Source: an uncultured Cellvibrionales bacterium | Lineage (GTDB): Bacteria > Pseudomonadota > Gammaproteobacteria > Pseudomonadales > Dasaniaceae | DNA length: 64,000 bases | Assembly (NCBI GenBank): GCA_913019905.1 | Contig: CAJVZD010000015.1 | Location: 1 to 64,000, forward strand | Direction of reading: 5' to 3' | In this document: piece by piece, positions 28,256 to 38,000 of the stretch | Numbering within the stretch: position 1 is the stretch's first letter | How the letters are laid out: every line of letters starts with the position of its first letter | Notes under the pieces: model-generated | Database searches by the model: none | What the model saw: the letters and a program-made list of their open reading frames with translations, nothing else | What the model was told of the DNA's origin: nothing | Position numbers and translations under genes: made by a program

Positions 28256-30556
28256 CTAAAATAGACGTTTAAACCACTTCCAAACGCCTGGAATAGTCGC
28301 TTTGCAAGCGCTGCGACTCGTGGGAGCAGTACCAGTCAAAAATGGTAAAAGGCGCGCACCTTCGCATACCTCCCTACTCAACAAACCGTTTTCTTCGTCG
28401 ACCCAGTAATAGCTAATACCGGCGGGCACACTGAAATCCATGGGTTTTCTGCTTGCCTGTTTTATGAATTCTGTCCACACCCTTAGCGCGCCATTACTCC
28501 CTGTAAGCCCCGCACTTTTATTATCATCCCTCCCCAGCCACACGACAGACAGATAATCTCCCGCATAACCAGCGAACCACGAGTCGCGAAGGTCATTCGT
28601 CGTCCCTGTTTTACCCGCCACAGCAAATTCTTTTGACAATTGTGCGTAAGCGCTTTTTCCCGTGCCCTCCCGCACCACCTCAAGCATAGAGTAGTGCAGC
28701 AGGTGCATAAGAGCGGGATCCACCACCCTAGTTTGAGACACCGGGTAACGCGCCACGGGCTTCCCGTTACTATCGGCGATTTTGACAATGGTACGGAGGG
28801 GAGAGTAGACGCCAGAGGCCGCAATGGTTTGATACATTCCAGCCACCTCTATCGGCGATAATTCACCTGCACCCAATAACATCGCGGGCAGTGACGCCAG
28901 CTCTCTTTTTAGGCCCAAACGCCCCGCCATATGCAAAACGCTATCCACCCCGACATCCATACCAAGGCGCGCTGCCGCTTTGTTATAGGATTGGGATAAG
29001 GCACGGTGTAACAACACATCGCCATGCTCTTGCCGACTAAAATTGCGCGGACTCCATACCGTTCCATCCTCCCCCTTAACAACAAATGCTCTATCACTCA
29101 CGGTCGTAGCCAAGGTGTACTTATCGGGGCTTTCTAACGCCGCTAAGTAGATCACGGGTTTCATCAAAGAACCTATCGGCCGTACTGCATCTAAGGCACG
29201 ATTAAATCCGGCGAAGCGCATTTGCCTCCCGCCTACAACCGCAACGACATCGCCGTTACTGACATCAGTCACCACCACAGCCCCCTGGATTCCAGCAGGT
29301 TTGTCTGACAAGACTTTCGCAAGGCTCTTTTCAGCATAAATTTGTACTAAAGGATCGAAAGCAGTATGTATGTTCAGGCCATTGGTCTGTAAGCTCTTAT
29401 TACTGTAGTCACGTCGTAGCTGGCGCCTAACCAAATCAATATAGGCGGGATATACACCCTCCAGCGCATTACTTTTGGCCAGTAGCAATTCCTCTTGCGT
29501 GTAAGCCGTGAGTTCATCCGAATCAATGAGTTTATGTTGAGACATTACCTGCAATACCGTATTTCGGCGCTGTTTTGCACGATCGGGATACCGCCACGGA
29601 TTGTAATATGCAGGGCCTTTTATCATCCCAACCAGCAGGGCAATTTGCCCCGTTGTAAGCTCGGCTAACGGTCGATTGAAATAATGTTTACTCGCCAAGG
29701 CGAACCCGTGAATGGATCGCGACCCTTCTTGCCCCAGATAAACTTCGTTAACATAGGATTCAAGAATCTCATCTTTGCTGAAATGCAGCTCTACAAGAAC
29801 AGCCATGATCGCTTCAACGACTTTCCGCCAAAGCGTTCTTCCTCGATTAAGGAACACGTTTTTAACCAATTGTTGAGTAATCGTGCTTCCGCCCTGAACC
29901 GTCCTGCCTGCCTTGATATTGGCAAAAAGCGCGCGACCGATAGCGGTTACTGATACCCCGAAATGTTGATAAAAATGTTTATCCTCTACGGCCAATAACG
30001 TGTCGGGCAATGTCTTTGAAATCGAAGCTAACTGCACCAGAATACGATCTTCCTTGTGACCCGGATAGATACTTCCGATTTCCAAAGGTTCGAACTGAAT
30101 AGTCTTAGGCTTCCTTTTGTTCGAATGGCCCTCTACAGTATCCAGCAAGGCAATTTTCTTGTTATCGATAACGACATGAATTCGCTGAGGCTTAACATAC
30201 TGCTGAGCTGTTGTCCTCCCTCGGAGATAGACCCAAAATTCACTGTCTATACGCTTGAACATACCCGGCTTACTCGCGCCAGGACCACCAATGTAACCTA
30301 GCAATCGCAATTCCGTACGCAGCTCTTCTACTGAAATCACTTTCCCCAATTGTAAAGTGAGTGGTCGCGCATACACCCTGGCCGGTAACTGCCATTGACG
30401 GTCATTCAAGCTATAACGGACCTTTGCATCCAGATAAACGACCGCCAGCGAGAACAATAAAAATAGGGAAATAATCAAACGAAACAAAAAAGCAGATCCC
30501 TTCTTTTTGGGGGTAGCCCTTCGTTTTTTAGAAGTAGTTGTTCTTTTTTTCGGCAT
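28256..30556 (-). CDS. mrcB: penicillin-binding protein 1B
   Basis: Bifunctional class A PBP that polymerises and cross-links peptidoglycan. The 766-residue protein has a basic cytoplasmic N terminus (MPKKRTTTSKKRR), one membrane helix at about 24-44 and a UB2H-like domain (about 60-150) that in E. coli binds LpoB. The GT51 transglycosylase domain shows EDKHFYQHFGV and GGSTITQQLVKN. The transpeptidase motifs are SLMK (SxxK), SYN and KTGT, all intact. A Cys-containing tail of about 40 residues follows. Length is close to that of Pseudomonas PBP1B. Confidence 0.95.
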   Translation of the reverse strand: MPKKRTTTSKKRRATPKKKGSAFLFRLIISLFLLFSLAVVYLDAKVRYSLNDRQWQLPARVYARPLTLQLGKVISVEELRTELRLLGYIGGPGASKPGMFKRIDSEFWVYLRGRTTAQQYVKPQRIHVVIDNKKIALLDTVEGHSNKRKPKTIQFEPLEIGSIYPGHKEDRILVQLASISKTLPDTLLAVEDKHFYQHFGVSVTAIGRALFANIKAGRTVQGGSTITQQLVKNVFLNRGRTLWRKVVEAIMAVLVELHFSKDEILESYVNEVYLGQEGSRSIHGFALASKHYFNRPLAELTTGQIALLVGMIKGPAYYNPWRYPDRAKQRRNTVLQVMSQHKLIDSDELTAYTQEELLLAKSNALEGVYPAYIDLVRRQLRRDYSNKSLQTNGLNIHTAFDPLVQIYAEKSLAKVLSDKPAGIQGAVVVTDVSNGDVVAVVGGRQMRFAGFNRALDAVRPIGSLMKPVIYLAALESPDKYTLATTVSDRAFVVKGEDGTVWSPRNFSRQEHGDVLLHRALSQSYNKAAARLGMDVGVDSVLHMAGRLGLKRELASLPAMLLGAGELSPIEVAGMYQTIAASGVYSPLRTIVKIADSNGKPVARYPVSQTRVVDPALMHLLHYSMLEVVREGTGKSAYAQLSKEFAVAGKTGTTNDLRDSWFAGYAGDYLSVVWLGRDDNKSAGLTGSNGALRVWTEFIKQASRKPMDFSVPAGISYYWVDEENGLLSREVCEGARLLPFLTGTAPTSRSACKATIPGVWKWFKRLF

Positions 30557-30670
30557 AAATCATGTTTGTCTAAAGTTTGGTCATCGTGGTGCATTGCATT
30601 CGCCAGCACAACTGGGATAATGCGCAATTAGAAATATTCTTTATTAATCCAACGAAAAAGTAACGACTTA

Positions 30671-31672
30671 ATGAAAAAATATCATGTTTACGGTATTGGT
30701 AACGCTTTAGTAGATACAGAAATTCAAGTCAGCGACCAGGACCTTCAGTCAATGTCTGTTGAAAAAGGACTAATGACACTGGTCGATGAAGCGCGGCAAG
30801 AAGAACTTAATCAGCACCTCCAAGGACACGCAGTATACGCGAAACTTGCCAGCGGCGGGTCTGCTTGTAATAGTATTTTTGCGGCCACTTGCTTTGGAGC
30901 AAATTCCTTCTACTCCTGTAAAGTGGCGGACGACAGTAACGGCCAATTCTTCTTGAAAGACTTACACGAAGCTGGCGTTGATTGCTCAAAACAAGATCAT
31001 AGCGATATTGGCGTCACTGGAAAATGCCTCGTTCTGATAAGTCCGGATGCCGACCGAAGCATGAACACTCATCTTGGAATAAGCGAGACTCTTTCCACCG
31101 CGCAGATTGATAAACAAGCCATCGCCGATTCGCAGTACCTATACATCGAAGGCTACCTGGTAACGTCCTCAAGTGGACGCGAAGCCGCCATCGCAGCTAA
31201 AACTGTGGCGAAAGAAACCGGTGTCAAAACATCCATAAGCTTATCCGACCCAGGTATGGTCCAGTTTTTTAAAGATGGCTTAAAGGATATGATTGGCGAT
31301 GGCGTTAATTTACTTTTCTGCAATGAAGACGAAGCCAAAGGTTGGGCGGAAACCGACGACATCAATATCGCGATTAGCCAATTAAAGCTAATATCTGAAA
31401 CCTTCGCCATTACCTTAGGAGCAAAAGGAGCGATTGTGTACGATGGTCAGCAACTCATTACTATCGAAGCAAATAGCGTCAAGGCGATAGACACTAACGG
31501 AGCGGGCGACATGTTCGCCGGCGCTTTTTTGTACGCCATAACAAACGGACATAGCTACGCCGAAGCCGGAAAGTTGGCGAGCCTTGCCTCTGCAACAATC
31601 GTAACGCAGTATGGTCCAAGATTAGCTGTCGAGAAACACACTGAACTTTTGGAAAAAGCACTTAGTTTATAA
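30671..31672 (+). CDS. PfkB-family kinase, adenosine kinase-like
   Basis: Ribokinase-fold sugar/nucleoside kinase of 333 residues. It begins YGIGNALVDTEI, has GGSACNSIFAATCFG at about 57-71, and ends with the catalytic DTNGAGDMFAGAFLYAI motif. Its general pattern matches the bacterial proteins annotated as adenosine kinase, which would salvage adenosine to AMP, but PfkB substrate calls from sequence alone are uncertain. It is followed 38 bases later by a small cyclic-nucleotide-binding protein gene in the same direction. Confidence 0.85.
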   Translation: MKKYHVYGIGNALVDTEIQVSDQDLQSMSVEKGLMTLVDEARQEELNQHLQGHAVYAKLASGGSACNSIFAATCFGANSFYSCKVADDSNGQFFLKDLHEAGVDCSKQDHSDIGVTGKCLVLISPDADRSMNTHLGISETLSTAQIDKQAIADSQYLYIEGYLVTSSSGREAAIAAKTVAKETGVKTSISLSDPGMVQFFKDGLKDMIGDGVNLLFCNEDEAKGWAETDDINIAISQLKLISETFAITLGAKGAIVYDGQQLITIEANSVKAIDTNGAGDMFAGAFLYAITNGHSYAEAGKLASLASATIVTQYGPRLAVEKHTELLEKALSL

Positions 31673-31709
31673 GCGTTTTTTACACACAGGGAAACACCAA
31701 ACGACTTAA

Positions 31710-32210
31710 ATGGAGGTTAGACATTTCGTGCAGCATGCGCCTGACAGAATTAAACTTTTGCAAGCTATGCCTTTTTTTGGAGCCATTAATAATAGAAGTG
31801 TGGAGCTGATTCTCAAACTTTCAGAAACGCTGGAAGTAGAAAGAGATGAGTTATTCTACGAAGAAGGGCAACGCGGTGACTCGTTATTCATCCTTGAACA
31901 GGGTCGCGTGGTAATATTCAAGCGAGATGAAAGTAAAGAATACGTATTGCGACACGCTGAAAAGGGGGACTGTTTTGGTGAACTCGCATTAATCGACATT
32001 GAATCACGCTACGCGTCAGTTCGCGCTGAATCAGATTGCACTGCGATTGAAATTCCATCCTCAGCGCTACTTAGTCTATACGAAAACGATGTAGAGCAGT
32101 TTATCCTCATTCAGATGAATATGGCCAGAGAGGTAGGCCGACGATTGCGAGCCGCCGACGAGCGCTGGTTTCAGATACAAAAGGATAATACCGCCGTTAG
32201 CTCGTACTAA
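31710..32210 (+). CDS. single-domain cyclic-nucleotide-binding protein
   Basis: The 166-residue protein is one cNMP-binding beta-roll (about 15-135) plus a C-terminal helix, with no DNA-binding domain. The phosphate-binding cassette is seen in CFGELALIDIESRYASVRA. It may act as a cAMP-responsive partner or adaptor rather than a Crp-type regulator. The start is uncertain: the ATG at 31710 has no ribosome site, while GGAGG at 31712-31716 lies 11 bases before an in-frame GTG at 31728. It is linked to the adenosine-kinase-like gene, which suggests nucleotide-related control. Confidence 0.82.
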   Translation: MEVRHFVQHAPDRIKLLQAMPFFGAINNRSVELILKLSETLEVERDELFYEEGQRGDSLFILEQGRVVIFKRDESKEYVLRHAEKGDCFGELALIDIESRYASVRAESDCTAIEIPSSALLSLYENDVEQFILIQMNMAREVGRRLRAADERWFQIQKDNTAVSSY

Positions 32211-32435
32211 TTTTTTCGCTCTATCCATTTGTTAACGGCAAACCATAAATCAAAGAACACCATTTTTTTGGGTTTAATTCTTTTGACAAGTTAGATAACA
32301 TTACCGACGCCATTAATCGTTGAGCTTTTTGGTCGGTCATCAATAATATTTTTAAGCGAAATTCCCCCGTTGCTACCTCCTGTATCCTTCCTCCTATCTC
32401 GGAAGAAAATAGTGGCGCCTACTAAAGCGCGCCCG

Positions 32436-33146
32436 CTACTGCCTTTCACGCACCGGTACAGCATCTTTCAGCTCAATAATTTCTGGCGATATGGAAGCGC
32501 GATATGCAAATACCTCGACTCCCGCAGCCAACGCTTCACGAAACGTCTCGCCGTATTGACTATCAATGACATCTGCAGGAGCCACGTCGTTAATACCTGT
32601 GTGTAAAACACAAAAAAACAAAACGGCCCGATGCCCCGATTGCTTTACGGCGATCAACTCCCGTAAGTGTTTACTGCCGCGCTCACTCACCGAATCGGGA
32701 AATAGGCCATGATGATTTTTGTCAGCCAATAGAGTGACGCTTTTTACTTCTACAAAGCATTGCTCTGATTCTCGCTCTAACAATAAATCTATCCTGCTAT
32801 TTTCTTCACCATACTTTATTTCGCTACGAATCTGATCATAACCCTGCAATTCGGTGATCGTACCACACCTTATCGCCTCTTTAACTAACTGGTTGGCCTT
32901 AGCGGAGTGAATGCAGACCAAGTCTGCTTGTGCCGTTTTTACTAGCTCCCAGGTATGTTTGTATTTACGTTTTGGATTGTCAGAAACCGATAGCCAAACG
33001 GTAGAGCCAGGTTCGGCGCAGCCCGTCATCGCGCCCGTATTGGGACAATGCACTGTGATAGCATCTCCATTTTCAAGCAGGACATCGGCGAGAAAACGCT
33101 TATAACGTTTAACCAGCTGAGCTTTACGCAACCCTGGAATCTTCAT
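32436..33146 (-). CDS. sfsA: DNA/RNA nuclease SfsA
   Basis: SfsA-family protein of 236 residues, close to the 234 of E. coli. Early motifs VKRYKRFLADV, HCPNTGAMTGC and RKYKHTWELV align with the family. The nuclease-like part has GEENSRIDLLLE and CFVEVKSVTL (PD-(D/E)xK-type D and ExK). I chose the ATG at 33146 rather than the GTG at 33158 because it matches the E. coli N terminus. In Pseudomonas sfsA is close to the aminotransferase-dksA block; here it is about 5 kb away, with the acyl-CoA dehydrogenases between. Confidence 0.93.
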   Translation of the reverse strand: MKIPGLRKAQLVKRYKRFLADVLLENGDAITVHCPNTGAMTGCAEPGSTVWLSVSDNPKRKYKHTWELVKTAQADLVCIHSAKANQLVKEAIRCGTITELQGYDQIRSEIKYGEENSRIDLLLERESEQCFVEVKSVTLLADKNHHGLFPDSVSERGSKHLRELIAVKQSGHRAVLFFCVLHTGINDVAPADVIDSQYGETFREALAAGVEVFAYRASISPEIIELKDAVPVRERQ

Positions 33147-33210
33147 TGTTAGTGGCACCCACTATGGAATTGAACAGATTGACATTAAAAATATCCGATT
33201 TTACATCCAT

Positions 33211-33242
33211 AAAAAAAACCAGCTGCATTTAACAACTGGTTT
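33211..33242 (-). terminator. rho-independent terminator of the acyl-CoA dehydrogenase genes
   Basis: On the reverse strand a 10-bp stem (arms 33233-33242 and 33216-33225, one G-U pair, 7-base loop) is followed by a run of eight T (down to 33211, partly shared with the stem). It lies about 120 bp after the acyl-CoA dehydrogenase stop and 65 bp before the sfsA start, so it ends the upstream operon. Confidence 0.85.
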
Positions 33243-33362
33243 TATCCGAATACACCGACCGTATATCGTTTCGCACAAAAGCGGGATCATAATAAATACA
33301 GGCCAGGACTAGTGCCCTGAACGAATAGTCCTGAATCAATAGCCCCGAACTAGCGTTCTAAA

Positions 33363-34490
33363 TCAATAGCCCTGAATTACCGCATATCGATCGCGATGAA
33401 AAGCACTATTGCCAAAGGTATGCTCGGCAACTCGAGATCGCTTCAAAAAGAAACCGATCTCGTATTCATCGGTCATACCAATACCGCCGTGCATTTGTAC
33501 ACCTTCGCCACTAACCAGGTTATAAGTATCATTGATACGCGCCTTTGCTAAACTGGCCAGCTCAGCAATTTCTTCAGATTCTTCGTCCAATGCAGAAAGA
33601 GCCTCAAGCACTACTGACTTTGACAGTTCCACCTCACAGAACATTTGTGCGGCACGGTGCTGTAAGCCCTGAAACGAACCAATGGCAACGCCAAATTGTT
33701 CGCGCACTTTTAAATACTCAACGGTTCGCTCAAAACATTCTTGTAGCCCACCGAGCATTTCTGCAGTAAGCAATATGCGACCGGTATCCAGCACTTGATC
33801 AAGAACGTCAGCAGCCTTGCCTTCCTCGCCGATTATCACACCCTCTGCGCCACTAAATTCAATATTTACGGCATTTCTGCTGTCAGCCATAATCGTTCGG
33901 GTTATTGAAACACCCGCTGACTCACGATCAACCAAGACCAGCGTAAGCCCGTCGCGCTCTCCGGCTTTTCCTGACGAACGGGAAACAACAACCAGTTTAT
34001 CCGCCACATTACCATCCAGAACAAACTTTTTACTACCCGATATATTATAGCCGCTAGAGGATTTCTCGGCTGTTGTTGCTACGCCATAGGGACTATGGTG
34101 CGCCGACTCTTCCAGAGCCAAGGCCAATAATAATTCACCCCCCGCGACTTTTGGTAGTAGTTCATTTTTTTGATCATCTGAGCCGCACTTTACAATTGCG
34201 GTTGCTCCCATAACCGTCGACAAAAGTGGCGATGCCGCCAAGGTGCGACCACACTCTTCCAATACCACACCCAGTCCCAGGAAACCAAAACCTAAACCAC
34301 CGAACTCTTCGGGGATTGTAATTCCGGCCCAGCCTAGATCGACCATTTGCTTCCAAGTCGCGTTATCAAAACCGGCTTCATTCTTTTCATCACGCAATTT
34401 ACGCAACTGAGTAATAGGCGTGTTATTAGTGCAGAAATCCTTCGCTGCATCTTTTAACATATTCTGTTCTTCGTTCAGTACCAATGGCAT
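33363..34490 (-). CDS. acyl-CoA dehydrogenase family protein
   Basis: FAD enzyme of 375-377 residues that oxidises an acyl-CoA to an enoyl-CoA. It has an N-terminal helical domain, a middle beta domain (LALALEESAHHSP) and a C-terminal helical domain with KVREQFGVAIGSFQGLQHRAAQM and GEGVQMHGGIGMTDEYEIGFFLKR. Either the GTG at 34496 (AGGAG 4 bases before) or the ATG at 34490 may be the start. It lies about 150 bp downstream of another dehydrogenase gene in the same direction. Such pairs in steroid- and branched-acid-degrading bacteria can form mixed tetramers; that is an inference here. Confidence 0.9.
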   Translation of the reverse strand: MPLVLNEEQNMLKDAAKDFCTNNTPITQLRKLRDEKNEAGFDNATWKQMVDLGWAGITIPEEFGGLGFGFLGLGVVLEECGRTLAASPLLSTVMGATAIVKCGSDDQKNELLPKVAGGELLLALALEESAHHSPYGVATTAEKSSSGYNISGSKKFVLDGNVADKLVVVSRSSGKAGERDGLTLVLVDRESAGVSITRTIMADSRNAVNIEFSGAEGVIIGEEGKAADVLDQVLDTGRILLTAEMLGGLQECFERTVEYLKVREQFGVAIGSFQGLQHRAAQMFCEVELSKSVVLEALSALDEESEEIAELASLAKARINDTYNLVSGEGVQMHGGIGMTDEYEIGFFLKRSRVAEHTFGNSAFHRDRYAVIQGY

Positions 34491-34640
34491 TTGCACGTTA
34501 CTCCTGATATTTAATATGGGTAGAATAATGTCCCCGGATAATTTTCCTTACTACCGATACTAATTATAATGTGAACTCCCGGCGGGGTACGGGGCTCAAG
34601 CGATCTCAGTAAAAAGACTAAAAGTTAATTTTTGTGACTT

Positions 34641-35813
34641 TTAGTCAGGCAACCCCAATACTCGCTTGCTAATAATATTCATTTGCACTTCATTCGTACC
34701 GCCATAAATCGTTACAGCACGATCGCGAAGCCAGTTATGGCAGGCATCAAATTCATCTTCGCTGAACCCCTCTCCTTCCCAACCGGCCCCTGATGTGCCA
34801 CGAAGCTCCGATTGCAAAGCAGCGCCTTCTTTTGCCAAAGTCGATCCTATCAATTTAAATATTGACGTTGTCGCTCCCGGTGCTTTTCCTGATTTACTTT
34901 CTTCAAATACGCGCCGAACAGTCAGCTGCAGGGATTTTTCTGTCATGGTTTGTTTGACAATTTTCTCGCGAGCGAGAGGATCTGCAACCTTGCCATCAGA
35001 CTCGCCAATATACTGCTTGGCAGTCTTGGCATAAGCGTTAACTGGCCGGCCTTTTTTCTTCGCTCGACTAGGCGCCGCCGAACGTTCAAATTGAAGCAGG
35101 CGTTTGCCGACAGACCAACCTTTATTAAGCTCACTAACAAGATCATCACTACGGGCAACAGCGTTATCAAAAAATGTTTCGCAAAAAGGAGAAGAACCAG
35201 AAATAAGTAAAATGGGCTTAATGGTCACGCCAGGCTGGTGCATGTCTAATAGAACAAAACTGATGCCATCATGTTTTGCCGCCTCAAAATCAGTTCTGAC
35301 AAGGGCAAACATCCAATCGGCATACTGCGCACCGGAGGTCCATATTTTCTGACCATTAAGTATAAACTGATCGCCATCGAGAACCGCTTTGGTTTGTAAG
35401 CTGGCCAAATCTGAACCAGAACCAGGCTCACTATAACCCTGACACCAAGTCACTTCACCTGAAACGATTTTAGGCAGATGTCTCATTTTTTGTTCTTCCG
35501 TGCCATACTCCAGCAACGTTGGGCCTATCATGGCTAGCCCCATACCGGTCGAACCTGGCAAGGCCTTAATAGCGGCCATTTCTTCCTGAAACACACGGTT
35601 AGTTTCATAGTCGAATCCAGCACCGCCATATTCCGTGGGCCATGTTGGCGCTGTCCAACCGCGTGCAGCCATTCGCTTCAACCAGATTTTGGCATCATCG
35701 GTACTGTATACCTCGTGCGCATCTTCAAAGTTGAATGTACGATTTCGCATACTCTGCGGACAATTCTCCTCTAGCCACTCCCGAGTTTCACTGCGGAAAG
35801 TTTCAAGATCCAT
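34641..35813 (-). CDS. acyl-CoA dehydrogenase family protein
   Basis: FAD acyl-CoA dehydrogenase of 390 residues, start ATG at 35813 with GAGGGG upstream. The middle domain has WCQGYSEPGSGSDLASLQT and NGQKIWTSGAQYADWMFALVRT, clear family signatures. The C-terminal motif is IYGGTNEVQMNIISKRVLGLP; the position of the MCAD catalytic glutamate (YEGT) is Gly here. Catalysis must then use another residue or a partner subunit, as in paired FadE-type enzymes. Together with the following gene it probably handles one CoA intermediate of a bulky or branched acid. Confidence 0.9.
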   Translation of the reverse strand: MDLETFRSETREWLEENCPQSMRNRTFNFEDAHEVYSTDDAKIWLKRMAARGWTAPTWPTEYGGAGFDYETNRVFQEEMAAIKALPGSTGMGLAMIGPTLLEYGTEEQKMRHLPKIVSGEVTWCQGYSEPGSGSDLASLQTKAVLDGDQFILNGQKIWTSGAQYADWMFALVRTDFEAAKHDGISFVLLDMHQPGVTIKPILLISGSSPFCETFFDNAVARSDDLVSELNKGWSVGKRLLQFERSAAPSRAKKKGRPVNAYAKTAKQYIGESDGKVADPLAREKIVKQTMTEKSLQLTVRRVFEESKSGKAPGATTSIFKLIGSTLAKEGAALQSELRGTSGAGWEGEGFSEDEFDACHNWLRDRAVTIYGGTNEVQMNIISKRVLGLPD

Positions 35814-36119
35814 CACTGTACCCCTCTTTTTTTAGTTGTTTTCCACCAAATGAATTGCTAAAACAACACTTGGCCAATTAATAATCGCTAGGAACAATAA
35901 AGACTCATTTCACAAAAGTCCAGCGCTAAGCATTACCGAAAGATGACAGGCATCGCTTTCATTCTCAACGGAAAATTTTCGCCCCGAATGACGAACGGTA
36001 CCTAACTGACTATTTACCCAATCAGCTTACCGGGAGATTATGCGAATCTTGTCCCCTGCTACTATTGCAGAATCACGGGCCGACAAAATCACTTATTCAA
36101 ATTCACCGGCGCATCTGAC
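35814..36119. other. 306-bp intergenic region
   Basis: Lies between the acyl-CoA dehydrogenase start and the end of the TerB-like gene. It must hold the dehydrogenase promoter, but I see no convincing -35/-10 pair, repeat, RNA gene or terminator. Confidence 0.5.
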
Positions 36120-36662
36120 TTAACAGCAACTTCTCTCGATCAAATTGATAAGGGCAATCTGCTGTGCTGTCTGGGAACCATTCACCTTTGTTACTTCTTC
36201 TAGAATGGTCGATAACGATCCAAGCTGCTCCTGAGTAAAACACGAGCTGCCCGTTGGCAGAATTTTTTCCAAAAGTTGGTGCATATTCACTTCATTCTCT
36301 ATCTTAGAATAAGACGCGTCGAACACAGCAGTAGCGCTTTTTGCATCTATATTAAACTCTCTCCCAAAAATACTAATGACTGCCGCCTTTTGCGCCCGGC
36401 TAATTCTGCCCTCTTGTTTCAGCATGCCCACAACTATCAGCGCGGCTAATGCCATTGCATCTGGACTTTCGTTTTTTAAATCCTCACCGGGGGAACTGGA
36501 ATCCTCTACTGTTGAACCGGGCGCGTTGATTTTGCTATCGCCACCCAATAACCACGTCTTAATCCAGATAAAAGGATGAATTTCTATACCCAGTCTTTTC
36601 AGGAAATTAAGCACTCCCAAAATACTCGCGACTGCTGTGATAATGCTAATAATAATATGCAT
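36120..36662 (-). CDS. TerB-like helical protein with N-terminal membrane segment
   Basis: The 180-residue protein has a hydrophobic N terminus (about 3-20), a low-complexity linker (GSTVEDSSSPGEDLKNESPD) and a helical domain at about 68-178. The domain resembles TerB/DUF533: ALAALIVVGMLKQEGRISRAQ, then an EFNID turn. TerB-like domains bind metals and act in stress or envelope complexes. No other ter genes are in the window, so a tellurite link cannot be claimed. Confidence 0.65.
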   Translation of the reverse strand: MHIIISIITAVASILGVLNFLKRLGIEIHPFIWIKTWLLGGDSKINAPGSTVEDSSSPGEDLKNESPDAMALAALIVVGMLKQEGRISRAQKAAVISIFGREFNIDAKSATAVFDASYSKIENEVNMHQLLEKILPTGSSCFTQEQLGSLSTILEEVTKVNGSQTAQQIALINLIERSCC

Positions 36663-36839
36663 CTAATTCCTCAAGTTTCTGCAACAGACCAACGGTTTAC
36701 TTCCGGTTAACTCCAGCAACAAAAGCCGTATCATTTCACGAGTAGCCGGACATTCATATCTACCTCATACCGCAACGCCATAAAATGGCTGCCCCTCCAA
36801 ATGCCGACAATCGCCTTGGCAATACTCAATATCGGCTGG

Positions 36840-38000
36840 TCAAACAAATATTTTATGTAATCTGGACACCGCTTCCTCCAATCGAGACATACTCGTCGTG
36901 TAGGCAAAACGAACATGCTCTTCGGCAAGATAAGTCCCAAAATCCATGCCCGGCGTAATCGCCACACCATGATTTTCAAGTAAATCCAGACAAAAACGCT
37001 GACTGTCGTGAGAGAATTTCTTGATACCCGCATAAAGGTACAGCGCTCCCGCCGGTCGATGGGGAATCTCGAAGCCCATATTCTGTAACTCTTCACACAA
37101 AAAGTCGCGGCGGGCAGCGAATTCATCTCGCCGGGAATCTAATATCGCCCGCGATTCCTCAGAAAATGCGGCGAGCGCTCCAAATTGGCTAAAAGTATTC
37201 ATGGAAATAAAAATGTTTTGCGCGAGTTTTTCCAATTCAGGTATAGCCTGCTCAGGTGCAACCAACCACCCTAAACGCCATCCAGTCATACCGAAATATT
37301 TAGAAAAGCTATTGATTACAAAAGCCTCGTCCGTGATCGACAAAATGGATGGAGCTTCTGTACCATAATTAAGGCCGTGGTAAATTTCATCGACGACTAA
37401 ATGCCCATTTTTGTGCTGACACAAGCTCCACAATTCCGACAATTCATCCTTGCTAAGGATTTCTCCAGTAGGATTCGCAGGTGATGCGACCATCGCGCCA
37501 ATGGTATTATTCTGCCAATATTTTTCGGCCTTTTCCGCGTGCAATTGAAATCTGTCTTCAACTCCAACTGGCACGAGCTGCCCTTCACCCTCAACAAGTC
37601 TCAAAAAATGCCGGTTGCAGGGATACCCAGGATCTGTCATTAGCATCCCATCACCCGGATTCATTAACAGGGCCGCGATAAGCAATAGAGCACCGGAAGC
37701 GCCGGGCGTTATCATTATTCGCCTCGGATCTATATCAAGACCATAGTCGTCTCGATAATACCGCGACAACGCTTCGCGCAATTGGGGAATGCCCGAGGCC
37801 TGACTATAGTGAGTATCACCATTGCCTAATGACTGCTGGGCCGCTTTGATAATGGGCGCTGCAGTGGCGAAATCAGGCTCTCCCGCTGCCAAATGAACAA
37901 TGTCACGACCTTGGGCTTCTAACTGTTTCGCTCTAGCAAGGATCTCCACCACCCTAAAGGGCTGAATATCGTTTAAACGTTTCGAATATGGCCTACTCAC
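36840..38000 (-). CDS. class I/II PLP-dependent aminotransferase
   Basis: Fold-type I aminotransferase of 386 residues. Visible motifs are AAGEPDF (substrate loop), SPANPTGEI, VVDEIYHGLNYG and the PLP lysine in NSFSKYFGMTGWRLGW; the C-terminal RFAYTTS holds the carboxylate-binding Arg. The specific amino acid is not readable; aspartate-like or alanine/valine-type activity are both possible. It stands divergent from dksA, as the Pseudomonas homologue does. The 177 bases to the TerB-like gene hold nothing I recognise. Confidence 0.92.
   Translation of the reverse strand: MSRPYSKRLNDIQPFRVVEILARAKQLEAQGRDIVHLAAGEPDFATAAPIIKAAQQSLGNGDTHYSQASGIPQLREALSRYYRDDYGLDIDPRRIMITPGASGALLLIAALLMNPGDGMLMTDPGYPCNRHFLRLVEGEGQLVPVGVEDRFQLHAEKAEKYWQNNTIGAMVASPANPTGEILSKDELSELWSLCQHKNGHLVVDEIYHGLNYGTEAPSILSITDEAFVINSFSKYFGMTGWRLGWLVAPEQAIPELEKLAQNIFISMNTFSQFGALAAFSEESRAILDSRRDEFAARRDFLCEELQNMGFEIPHRPAGALYLYAGIKKFSHDSQRFCLDLLENHGVAITPGMDFGTYLAEEHVRFAYTTSMSRLEEAVSRLHKIFV

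Noticed and set aside
36731-37126. Reverse open frame of 131 codons
   Set aside because: It overlaps the aminotransferase gene in another frame on the same strand; a shadow.
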